Positions 48,338-59,161 of a DNA stretch of 64,000 nt are shown here, piece by piece. Within the stretch, counting starts at the first letter, position 1. Each line of letters begins with the position of its first letter. This DNA is from Ricinus communis. Lineage: Eukaryota > Streptophyta > Magnoliopsida > Malpighiales > Euphorbiaceae. Where the stretch lies: positions 26,870,888 through 26,934,887 of the forward strand of contig NC_063260.1 of NCBI RefSeq assembly GCF_019578655.1, given 5' to 3'. Below the pieces are notes generated by a model that saw only the letters and a program-made list of their open reading frames with translations, did no database searches and was not told the DNA's origin. A program made the translations under genes and the position numbers.

Positions 48338-51286
48338 CTAAATCTTGTCATGCAGTGACACTACCAAGTCATGTGCATCGTCGAGAAGCTTCCACACATC
48401 CAATTGCCCAGCCATGCTGTTGCAATCTCTCATTATCTCATCGATACTGCAATACTTCTCGATAATCTGCTTCCTCCTCTGCAATACACAGGCTGCTATT
48501 GCATAAAGCAGCAGATCATCAGTAGGAGGGGCTCTTAACCTCATTCTACCCCAGGCAGACTTGGCAATCCCTGCCCATATTGCTGCCTGATCAGCCCACA
48601 TCACCTCCCACAGGCATAATGTTTGCTCAAGGTTTAACTCCCTCCTGAAAAGAACCACCACCATTCTGTACAGAAAGAAGCAATCCTCTGCTTGCAGCTT
48701 CTCCAGATGCCTGTAGAGATGGATATCCTTGCACCTAATTATCTTGGAAATAAGGCCCAGTTGCCTCCGGATTCCCACTTCATCAAGCCGGAAATTATGC
48801 CGAGCTTTCTTCATGAAGCCCACAAAACACCAAAAGGCTTCATAATCCTCCTCTATCACTACAATAATAGGAGAAAGTAAATCACTCATTCCCTGACAGT
48901 AACCAGTCTCAGGATCATACAGTGCATAGGCCTCAAGGATAGCAACCAGACGAGCAGCATGAAAAATCCTACATGGCTCCAAGTGATCATAATTAATCAA
49001 CCCAATGCTGTCAGCAAATTGTCGTGCCTTTAGCTCTGATATTGAAGCCTGACTTGGCGAGTACATGATCCATTCAGCATTCGCCCGCACAGCATCAAGT
49101 CGCATGATTCTCTGCCATGTAGCAAAATCTTCCTCTTTGTGGGATCTGGACTTAACTTCTGAATCATCAGGAATGGATTTCTCCTGTGCACACATGTTAA
49201 GGTCATCGTCCTTGATAGCTTCAGTGGCAGTGAAAGGTCCTATGTTTTCAGGTTCATCAGATGAGTCACAGTCCGAAAAATCAATATCACAAGAGAAGCG
49301 ATCTTCGTAGGTGAGTGCATTGTTGTCAACATCTGGTTCCAACATTGACTCAGAAGCTAAGCTACACCCCCCAGTAAAAGATGACCTCGAAGCACTAACA
49401 ACTTCCTCAAATCCAGGACAATCCATAACTTGGCTAAAGTCTCCACTGTTCTCAGTGCTGATTCCTGTAGTTTCCTTCAACTTAAAACTCTTGTCATTGC
49501 GTTTGAGATTTCGCCGGCATTGTTTCCGCAGATTCTGATATTCTTTTCTGCATTGCCATTAAAAATAAAATTTAGACAGTGCAAATATTGGAAAAATGGG
49601 AAATCTGGAAGAAGTAGAAATGAGAGAAAAAAAGAATTAATTGATTACAGTGTAGGCAGAGAATGATGATACCTTCTCTGAGCTCGAGTGCAATCTCTTT
49701 CTTCCTTAGAACTGTTCACATCATAGCTGTTGGAAAAGAAAAAAAAGAGAGTGAGATACATGAACAACTAATGGATTCATGCTATAAACAGAAGATCCAG
49801 CATAATAAAACCTTAAGAATATAGATAGCAAATTAGAAAAAAGATCATTAGTACATTCTGCAAAGAGGAGAATGATAAACCTCACAAGATATTTGCTAAA
49901 AGAACAGTTACATTAGGAGCCACAAAGATTGTAGCTGCATCATTGTTGGCCAGACAACAGAGACTTTAGAGTTTACTCAATTATTGAGATTCCTAAAAGG
50001 AAGGTTGAGATCTAGATAAAACCTTTACTTCCATTTTCTCCTATCCAGAGCAATATCAAATGTCTTTATTACACACAGAGGGGTCCAATCTAACCCTGTT
50101 ATTGTCTAACCTCATTTTGACATTGACAGCTTACTGATAAACATACTCAATCTTAACTCCATCAAAGAATGGTAGAGAGAAGAAATCGTCAACACTACCA
50201 TGCTTCCAAAGATCCAGAAGAACAACAGTAGTTCTTTAAAAAAAAAAAAAAAAACCGGAGAAGACCCAAACAGGAATATGGAATTATTAAAGAATAAACC
50301 CTCTAGAACTTCTGAAGACACGATATATTCCTATTAAAACACAAACTCTTAATACTTACATGTCGCAGAAAACATCTCTTTGTCAAACAAGCATATGGTA
50401 CTTAGATAAAACAAAACTAAATATGAATTACATGAATAAAGAGAATCTTACACTCCAAGGAGAAATGGCCAAACCTCTGATCTAATACTTGGATCAATTC
50501 CCTGCATTAGAGTTAAATGTGCACAAATTAATTAACTAAATAGACCAGAAATTACACAAGTTGTAGTAAAGTCAGAAATTATAACGTACACCACTGCGTG
50601 CTTTCTTCAGAAATTTAACACTACCATTACAGAGTTTTCCATCAGGTGTAAATAAACTCTTCCACTGCTTTGGAAGAAGTGTATGTTTTCTTCTTCTTAG
50701 TGACCAAGGTGATTTATAACCTCCCCTGAAAAACACAGAAAAAAAAAGGAACGCTCATATTTATAAGTACTAAATAAACAGAAAAAAAAGGGGGAGGATT
50801 ATATACTGTAAGTGGCAATAATTCAATAGTACTACATGCAAAATTGAATTGAATATAACGTAAAAGAAACGAAGACTCTTATAGGAAAGAAAGTAAACAA
50901 ACAGACAGAACCTTAACGCACTTGCAGATTAGATCTGAGAATCAGTATGTATTCTAAAATCTAGAGCTAAGCTTTTGATTTCACGAATTCTAAAGGAATT
51001 GTAAACAAACAAAAGAAAAATGAAAATTGATTTAAAAGAGAAAAATAAAAGAAATGAAAGGAGTGAATATATATATAGGAACTCACCGATTAATGGAAAC
51101 TGGTGACGACGACGACGACGACGAGAATGAGACGGAGAAAGCAACTACTAACATAACTGATCGCAAATGAATCCATGACGAAGACGACGATGATGAAGGA
51201 GAGGATGAGGAATTTGCCGGTGGAGAAGAAGATGACGTGTGGCTTCGCCTTAGCGCTCTCATTATTGGTTTCCGTTCCGTCAACAT
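48338..51286 (-). CDS. TBC-domain Rab GTPase-activating protein (Gyp1-like)
   Basis: Accelerates GTP hydrolysis on Rab GTPases in membrane traffic. Five exons (51286-51087, 50725-50590, 50501-50452, 49726-49673, 49547-48338) join in frame to 549 residues. Exon 1 is a Ser-rich, disordered start, encoded partly by a (GAC/GTC)n run at 51100-51123. The TBC domain starts with FLKKARSGGIDPSIRSEVW and is interrupted by an acidic insert (about residues 170-285) before the catalytic core. The arginine-finger motif M-x-x-D-x-x-R has D298 and R301 (RLDAVR), and the glutamine finger is in GYCQGMSD (Q365). Later landmarks are FFLYRMVVVLFRREL and LCLWEVMWAD. From memory it matches At5g41940 and At3g49350, which sit beside HLB1 or MYG1 relatives. 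Confidence 0.95.
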
Positions 51287-52767
51287 CTTATCTTTATCTT
51301 TATCTATCTAATCTCTAAAATCAATAATATCTAGGTTTCTGATTATGAAGAACAGCATACTGATAAAAAGAAAAATCTCTGATTTGAAATTTGGCTTCAA
51401 TTTTAGTGCTGTTTTAAATTATTCTTTTACCTACGAGAGTAGACGAGAGTGGCGACCAAGGCGAGACCAGCCATGGCCGTCACGACAATAGTTATCCAAC
51501 ATTGGATGGAGAAACTCCAGAAACGCCCCAAAATCCGCCAGCGGCAACTCCTCCACCGCTGCTGCCGCTTAAACCAGTACTACCTTCAGCAGACACGATC
51601 CATTTCCCTAAACCACCACCACTGCTGTTGCTACTTTGAGGGCCAGCGGCGGAGAAGATCATCAATGAGGGGCGAAAATGAAATTACAGTGAATACTCTT
51701 TGATTCTTTATGTTTTAAGTTTCTTATTCTTTAACAGCATCACCAAAGTGAGAAATCTCCTTAAGACCTTAGACCTTTATTAGCTTATTAATCACTCTCT
51801 CTCTCTCTCAATTTTCTCAGAGATTCTTTGCTGAGTCTCATGAAAGGAAGAAATGATAGCAATTAGCAAGCAAATACAACATATATCTTAATTATTATTA
51901 TCATATCTAATCTGATTGGCTTTTAGCGAAGGGTATAATTGTTGAAGATAAGACTTTTTTGATTGAGGACAATTGGTCGGCTTGGGCTGAGCTGCACAAC
52001 CCAATTTGGCCTTAGTTAATGGTTAATCCCACCTTTGCTTCACTGAACTCCTTTGCCTCAAAAATGCTGCTCAGTGGATGTAATCACTATGCCTGGGCCA
52101 CCTTTAATTGCTCCTTGGTGGTGCTACCTTTGCTCCACTGAACTCTCGGCTCAATTTCGACTTTGCTAATAACTAATTAACTACTCCAGACTAAATGTGA
52201 AAATTTTATGGAGGAGATAAAAAAATAATAATAACTGATAAACTTTGAAATTTTTCTTGTTCGTAAATAATTTTTTTATGCCTTACTTGATAGAATTTGA
52301 AGTCTATTGACTTGAGGCTATCTTCTTTTTGAAGCTTTCTTTTAAGATTGATATGTTTTGGAGAAAGTAGGCATGTGGGAATATGTGATTGGCTGCTATC
52401 ACCTTGTAATAATAATAATAAAATATTATTATCGATTTTTTCATTTACATTTATGTGAACTTTAAGATAATATCTCTTTTCTTTTTTTTTTCTTTTTTTT
52501 TGTTTGGATTTTGTTTTAGTTTTTCCTAAATAGGTTCTAAAATTACATTATAAAGTCACAATCATTTTTAGATGTTTAGCAATATAGACTAAGATTAGGA
52601 ATACCAATCTGTATGCCGATCTCCAATGAGCGAGCTCGTCACAATATGAAACCTGCAAAAATAGAAATCAGGTGAAGAACTTCAGGCGTGGTGGCCTAGA
52701 AGACTACTCTGACAGTCAAGTTAGTATTTATTTAAAAGTTTATGAAATGTGTTTAATGGGTGCAAAT
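51287..52767. other. Rab GAP promoter and intergenic DNA
   Basis: Contains the Rab GAP 5' region (CT-rich, repeated TATCTT). An open plus-strand frame of 84 codons at 51449-51703 is rich in Arg, Gln and His with no family features and may be noise from a GC-richer patch. From about 52610 the sequence may already be the left part of the decayed LTR element. Confidence 0.45.
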
Positions 52768-52777
52768 TGTCTTCCTT

Positions 52778-53026
52778 CACTGAAATCTTTCTTGTGATAT
52801 TTATAGCGTTGAAAGCTTTGGAGTTTATCTCTTGATAGATAATGCATAGTGGTGCTTCGATGATGGAAATAGTGGGTTCCTATATTCAAGGAGGAAGTGC
52901 TAATCGTGAGTGTGACCAAATATGTTGCGGAGGTTCGGTTATCCTGATGTAAGATTCGAATAGACGAGCATATATAGGCGAGCTATTGCTCACCTTGAGA
53001 CGACCTTTTTATACCGAGTTGTATCA
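52778..53026 (+). repeat. Left direct repeat of decayed LTR element
   Basis: Matches 55558-55804 closely over its full length, including the blocks TTCTTGTGATATTTATAGCG, CAAATATGTTGCGGA, AGACGAGCATATAT and TTTTTATACCGAGTTGTATC. It ends in CA. Confidence 0.85.
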
Positions 53027-55557
53027 CATATCCCTACAAAAGCTCTAAGTTAACAAATGGGATGGTGCTTAACTATTGGCGATTTATATCAATCGTTAGG
53101 AGTATCATTATAGCGCTTACCAGCTGCCTTGTTTTTTTGTGTTTAAATTTTAAAAAGATAACAGTTACTGAGACCTTTCACTCCACACATCCCTGGAAAG
53201 GTTTGTGACCCTTAGATGAACGTCCTTTCTTTTTCTTTTTGCATATTTTGGGTAATGCATTCTCATTAAGCATTTTTTCTTTCATCACTTGGGTTTACCT
53301 TTTGCTTTTTGTTTTCCAGAAACTTTGTTGTTCTATCGTTGCTTTAGCATTTCTCCGGTGACCAAAGTTGACGGTGTTCCTCCTTGTTTTTCGATGGTCT
53401 CATTTCACCACAGTTGACCCTTAGGGAACTCCTGCACTTCGATACTTTCATCTTTGTTGCTTCGCTCTTATTGAGTACCGTCATAGTAAGTCCTTTGTTC
53501 TCTTTTTTCTTATGTTTTATAGCCATGAGTGACTGTAAGGATAGCCAATTTTCTTTAGATTACGACGATACTAGTAGCGAAGCTACAGTGTCCGATAAAC
53601 TGAGATCGCCATCTCTTATATCGTCATATGAGTTTAGGAATAAAAGTCTTGTACTGTCAGTGGGGTGAGTGGTCTAAGTATAAGTGTTACTTCAAACACG
53701 TCTGGGACGGAGAAAGGTCCTAAGCGAGGCATGGCTTTAGTGCAGAATCCCTTTGTTACTGAAGCTTTAGAGAAGAGTCTAGAGGGGTTAGTGACGATCC
53801 TTCGATCAAAGAAAGGTGTTAGGGAGATACCTTGTGGATTGTCTAGGGGACAAATGGATCGCCTTCTTGTTACCTTCAAGATTCCCTGAGAATATACCCT
53901 TAGGTTTCTGGATCCTGGGACTTTTACTGATCAGCTTCTGAGTGACTCAGAGAGGATCGTGTATGTAGAAGATCTGAAGTCCGGTCTCGTTTTCCATTAG
54001 ACGAGCTATATGTCGAGTTTCTCTGAGAATATAATATCTCTTTGTGTCAGCTTCATTCGAACTCTTGGAAGGTGCTTTATGGGCTTCGGATTTTGAGCGA
54101 GTTTCATGGATTCAAAGTCACTTGTCGGGTGGTTAGGGAACTGTATCCCTTAGTGTTTAAGAAAGGTTTCAACCATTTTAGTTTTTAGAGTGGGAGGAGG
54201 ATTATTGATCTTCCCTCCTCAATAAAGAACTAGAAATCGTTCTTTTTTATAATATCGTTTGAGAAGGGCTGGCGATCTCCCAAAAGAGTGGGCAACTAGT
54301 TCGAGTATGATTCATGAGAAGGAGTTGCCCGAACTCTCTCCATGGGAGAAGGAATATATCGAGACTTTGTACTGTGTGAGCCATATCTCTGGCACTGAGC
54401 TCATCCAAATATATGAGATTCAGGAGCCTCTTCCTGAAAAGAAAAAGAGGAAGAGAAAAATTCACAAGTCTTGATCACCTAACACCAACAGTGATCCATG
54501 TAGTATTTTCCTGTTCCGAGATTTGCTTTTTTGTAGTTTGTATCTATTACTGGTCTGATCATAATTTCATGTCTTTTTGTAGAGATGAAGTCTATGGCGC
54601 AAAGTATGAAGGAATTGAAAGCGTAGAAGAATAAACAACCAGCTGCCTCTTTTTGATTTGTGGAATCTAAGGATCGGTATTCACCAAAGGAGAACTCAGA
54701 AAAAATCTTGAATACCCCATCACCCATTGCTGTCATCCCTCTATCCCCTGCTCCTGAGAGTCCCGAGGGCTCGAGAGATAAAGTCATTCCTAAGGCGGGT
54801 GGAGTTCGCCCTTCCAAATGAGTGAAGCTGACAGAGTATACCCGACCTCTATATGAGATCACTCAATTTCTTGAGGTGGTGGAAAAGAAGGATGGAGAGA
54901 AAGCCTCAGTGAGGAATCCTTCCATCGCTTCTGACGTTATGAGAATCAAATAAATAAAAAAACTATTTGAAGCGTCTTTCTTGCTTTGACCTACAAAATA
55001 TTCTGGTTTTTTTATTTATTTATTTTATCAGACTTAACTCTAACTAAAATAACAAGAGCTTTGCAGTTGCCCAACGACTCGGATATTCTTAATGAGCTTA
55101 CTGACATTGAAATTGCTGGTAGTGCCCACGGGCATCTGGCTATGGTAAGTTGTTCCGGTGATTCATATGTTCTCCTTGATAACTGTTGCGTGAAATAAAG
55201 AACTAATTGGAGCTAATCTCAGGCTTCCTAAGCTAGCTTTGCTTTACGTCTTCAACTGTTAGAGTACCGAGACAAGGTGAAAAAGGACTAGCAATCTGCC
55301 AAGGTGAAGTGGGAGGCGAAAGCTAAGGTCGAGTTTGAGAAGTTGAACGCCAACCACCTAGCATCTCTAGAGACGGAGAAACAAAATTATTCATCTCGGG
55401 AGTCTGTTTTTGAATGCCAAAGTAGAGTCCTTGTCCTTCGAGCTGGATGAGACAGAGGGGGCTCTAGAGAAAAGCCGACAAGATACTCTGCATCTTGAAG
55501 GCGAGCTTATGAGCGAGAAGGTAGCTTATGAGACGGCTCATACTCTCCATCTTCTCT

Positions 55558-55804
55558 CACTGATGTTTTTCTTGTGATATTTATAGCGTGAAAAACTTTG
55601 GAGTTTATCGCCTGATAGATAGTGCATAGTGGTGCTTTGATGATGGAGAGTGGGTTCTTATATTCAAGGAGGAAGTGCTAGTCGTGTGTGTGATCAAATA
55701 TGTTGCGGATGTTCGACTATCCTGATGTAAAATTTGGATAGACGAGCATATATGGGCGAGTTATTGTTCGCCTCAGAGTGATCTTTTTATACCGAGTTGT
55801 ATCA
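55558..55804 (+). repeat. Right direct repeat of decayed LTR element
   Basis: Second copy of the 52778-53026 repeat with scattered substitutions and small indels, clearly older than the copia LTR pair. Upstream sequence of the left copy (a possible LTR start from about 52612) is missing here. Confidence 0.85.
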
Positions 55805-58130
55805 GTTAGTATTTTTATCTGTCAATCAAATTATCATTCACGACATTTAAATGACTATGCCTAAATCTAGATGGACTAATTCTTATAATTAAAATAAAAA
55901 AATTTAGTTATTAAGTTTACATGCCAAATATTTTATTAATTCTATGGAATGAAATAGTGCTATTGACTGAAATCCTACCTAAACCGCTAATTTGTTGTTG
56001 ATATTTTCTAGTACTTACTCAAAGGCAATCATCTATTGTCCTAAATTTGTTGGAAGGAAAAGAAAGAAAAAGTGGAAAAGGCAACAAAAGTAAACGAAGC
56101 ACGAAAACAAAGTCAAAAGAGGAGTTGGATTATCACTGCTCATTAATTCACGTGGTACAGTATCATATCTAATCACATCATGCTAATACATATTTATAGT
56201 TTAGATACTATAAATATAAATATAAAAAAGATATGTTTAATTAATAAACTTTAATTTTAATAAAAATATATTTATTAAACAATTTATGCAATATAATTTG
56301 TTTAACTTATTTAAGAAATTAATTTTAAGATATATAAATATTTTTATATATAATTATAAATGTTTTATTTGTGTTTATTCATATCAATTTTTATCATATA
56401 TACATACTAACATATTAATCCAATAACTAGACATATCATTTTAATTTTTAAATGAATTGAAAGATCAATTTCTTATTATGATAAATAGATTAATCTATTT
56501 ATGACTTAAATATATTGATTTTAAATTCAGACTTGTTTTAACTTGTAATGGCGCTATATCATTAAAAAACATATTATCTAAAATCGCCAAGCCAGCCAAG
56601 TTGTCATAAGCAAAGATGGAAGGTGGATTCTATCCGTATGTCACTCCACAAAAAGTGGGTGAAGGAAAAGATCCACGAGGAGACACAAGCACTCATTCAT
56701 GCCGGGCCACATGCCTTTGCTTTTGTCCTTCGCTTTATTCCAAAATAAAAAGTCATATGGGCCGGACAAGCATTAACATGCTTTTAGTTTTTAGTTTTTT
56801 TCTTTTCTTTTCCTAAAAAAGCAAAGATTATAAATCTGGATTAGTTTTTCCAAATTATTTTTGGTTTGCAGAGAAATTATAATTGCAGTTATAAATTTAA
56901 GAGCAAATATTGCCAATAAAACCAATTTAATGTTTTTTCTTTACATATATTAGCAACAACAAAAAAGAGAGGTCCCTAACCTATTATCCGATGGCCCCAT
57001 CAGTAGTTATGGGTTGGGTCGACACAGAATCATGATGTTACCGAAAAGAGATCCCATAATAAATACGAATAAATGGGAAAGATCCATCTTTTTCTTTTAC
57101 CCCTTTGGTGCTAGAAGAAGCATAAAATATTAAGATGATATTAATATGCTTTAAAGTTTAAGTCATTACCTATGTCTTTCATTTTTATTCTGATATTTCA
57201 ATGGTGTCTTTGTTTGACAGCAATGTAATTTAGTACCAGTTATAAATAAAATAAAAATAAAAAGAACCCATTTTCTGTATTTTCGATCTCAAGCTTCATG
57301 CATATGCACGGGCAAACGGAAAATGGAATGGGTAAAAGTACACATGGGTTTCTTATTATTACCAGCAGTTAAATATGTTTGGGGATATATTGTTGTTGAT
57401 ATTTGCAGCATAAGAAGCAATTGATGTCACAGGAACATTAGGGCACGCGGATCGAAATGGTAGTTCCAATAGAGATGATGATCCTTTTGTCTTCGTTCTA
57501 AATGTTGCCAACCGATCAATCATAAAAAAGTACCCCATGATGACTTGGTAAATCATCATATCATACGTAGTACCGGGGAATACTGTGAGATAATGATTTG
57601 TATATTCTTGTATTGGGACTATATTAATTGTTTGCAAGGAAAAGGTTGGAGTTGGAAATTTTATCCCAAGAAAAAAAGAAAAAGCTACTTATTCTTTCAA
57701 GTCAAGACCTTAGAATTCTAGACGATAATGGGAATTGATACAAACTGTATACATTGTGATATTTGACTTAGCAAACAGATGTTGATATATCTGCGATCAA
57801 TTACAATAACAAGTGATAAGTGGAAAACCACTCCAGTGCTTCAGTTAGTATTTAAATAGGAGTAAAAGAATAAATTGTTTAACTGATTATAATTATATTT
57901 TTTTCAATATATTTTTAATTTATCTATATATTAATTTTTAAAATTTAATTTTTTTTGATATATGTGTTTAATTTTTGACACATAAATTTTTTATTTTGAT
58001 ATGTTGACGTATGAAATTTAAGTTTTTATATAATTTTGTGATTTTTCTATTAAGTTATTAATTTATAATTTACATTTCTAATTAAGTACGGATTATAATT
58101 CTAAAAGCTAGTATATTAATTATTTTCTAA
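55805..58130. other. AT-rich intergenic DNA
   Basis: No gene is recognised. The open minus-strand frame at 57359-57637 (92 codons) has no family features. The right end (57925-58120) is the second copy of the dispersed AT-rich repeat, directly adjoining the LINE end. Confidence 0.5.
57925..58120. repeat. Dispersed AT-rich repeat, copy 2
   Basis: Shares ordered blocks with 35290-35530 (see that entry), here lying directly before the 3' end of the LINE. Confidence 0.6.
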
Positions 58131-58736
58131 TTTTTTTGGTGGATATAAGCTGGGACAAGCCCAAAATAAAGAAAAAAAACTAATTCCTCACAAGCCAAAT
58201 GCCCATAGCATCTCCCAACAGCAAAGGCGAAAGACGAGTAGGAGGATCAAACAAGGAATGCATATGCCGAGTTGTAAATCAAAAGCTAAACCAGCAAGTC
58301 AATCAGCACAACAATTAGCTTCTCTGAAAATATGTTTGACAGAAACCAACCAATCCCTCTTAAGTAGAGTATGAATTGTTCGAACAATATTGCAACTTGT
58401 TTCAACAACATCCGCAAACAAAGAAGTATTATTCATTACTAGGAAAGAGTCCATCTCCACTTGAATTTTTTGAAAGCCAAAGGACCAAGCAAGCTAGAGG
58501 CCCGAAAATAAACCCCACATCCCCGCCTCAAATACTGAACGCGCACCAATCCTCTAGGAAAAGCCAGCAATCCATCTCCCTTCACCATCACGCAGGAGAC
58601 CACCAGCCGTGGCAATATTGTTGCGAAACCCTCCGTCGGAATTTAGTCTAATCCAGCCATGGTTTGGGGGATCCCAACCAATAAAACGATCTTTAGGAGG
58701 TGCACTACTACTAGCGAGGACCTCCTTAGTATCAAG
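58131..58736 (-). pseudogene. LINE remnant: RNase H domain and 3' end
   Basis: On the minus strand the sequence encodes the start of a plant-type RNase H (RVT_3) domain: PPKDRFIGWDPPNHGWIRLNSDG, then GGLLRDGEGRWIAGF, as found at the C-terminus of plant non-LTR retrotransposon ORF2. Downstream the frame is broken several times. The 3' end is marked by CTTATATCCACC followed by AAAAAAA at about 58131-58145. This is the 3' half of a LINE split by the copia element at the TCAAG target site. Confidence 0.82.
58732..58736. repeat. Copia target-site duplication, left (TCAAG)
   Basis: TCAAG directly before the left LTR (58737) equals TCAAG directly after the right LTR (63366-63370), the 5-bp duplication expected for LTR retrotransposons. 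Confidence 0.9.
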
Positions 58737-58983
58737 TGAAAGGCTAAATGAAATATATCAGAACACACCTCAATAGATGAGTGAAAACTCTGCATTCTTC
58801 ATTGAAAGGAAACAGCCTTTTTACAGGCATTTACATAACAGAAAGTTGAAATAGCAGCCCACTATTTAGCATGAACTAGTTAGTGATAATCCTAAACAAG
58901 AATGATTTAAAGGCTAACTACCAGAGATTTTATTTGAAACAGCAAACTAAGTTGATTGACACTGTTGAGAAAGAGTCTTAACA
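58737..58983 (-). repeat. Copia 3' LTR
   Basis: 247 bp, TG...CA. Compared with the other LTR I count nine substitutions and one 12-bp gap (here missing ATCCCTACAGAC). Confidence 0.95.
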
Positions 58984-58994
58984 AACCCTCCCTT
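58984..58994 (-). other. Copia polypurine tract
   Basis: On the minus strand AAGGGAGGGTT directly precedes the 3' LTR; it primes plus-strand DNA synthesis. Confidence 0.8.
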
Positions 58995-59161
58995 AAACTA
59001 AAACTCATACTGCATTTAGTTTAACAAAGGTGCCCTACAAACTCCAAGTTGTTCTCAAAATGACTGAAAGGCTTCCAACTTTAATGGTTTAGTCAACACA
59101 TCTGCAATTTGATCCTTCGTTCCATAATATACTAACTTAATAACTCCATCTTCATTAAGAT

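Larger units (their letters stand above)
52778..55804 (+). mobile_element. Decayed LTR-type element with gag-like remnants
   Basis: Two direct repeats of about 250 bp (52778-53026 and 55558-55804) bound 2.5 kb. The interior carries plus-strand coding remnants broken by stops and shifts: a start at 53524 (SDCKDSQFSL), a gag-like stretch (LDPGTFTDQLLSDSERIVYVE; then in other frames QLHSNSWKVLYGLRILSEF and FKVTCRVVRELYPLV), a Lys-rich end near 54430-54470, and a coiled-coil piece at 55240-55400. This order resembles the N-terminal protein of plant gypsy-type and LARD elements. No reverse transcriptase is present, so it is non-autonomous or deleted. The true LTR start may be farther left (TG at about 52612). 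Confidence 0.65.

Noticed and set aside
51449..51703. 84-codon open frame above the Rab GAP promoter
   Set aside because: Arg/Gln/His-rich without domain features; equally open readings exist in other frames of this GC-richer patch.
57359..57637. 92-codon open frame, minus strand
   Set aside because: No recognisable family, splice partner or promoter.
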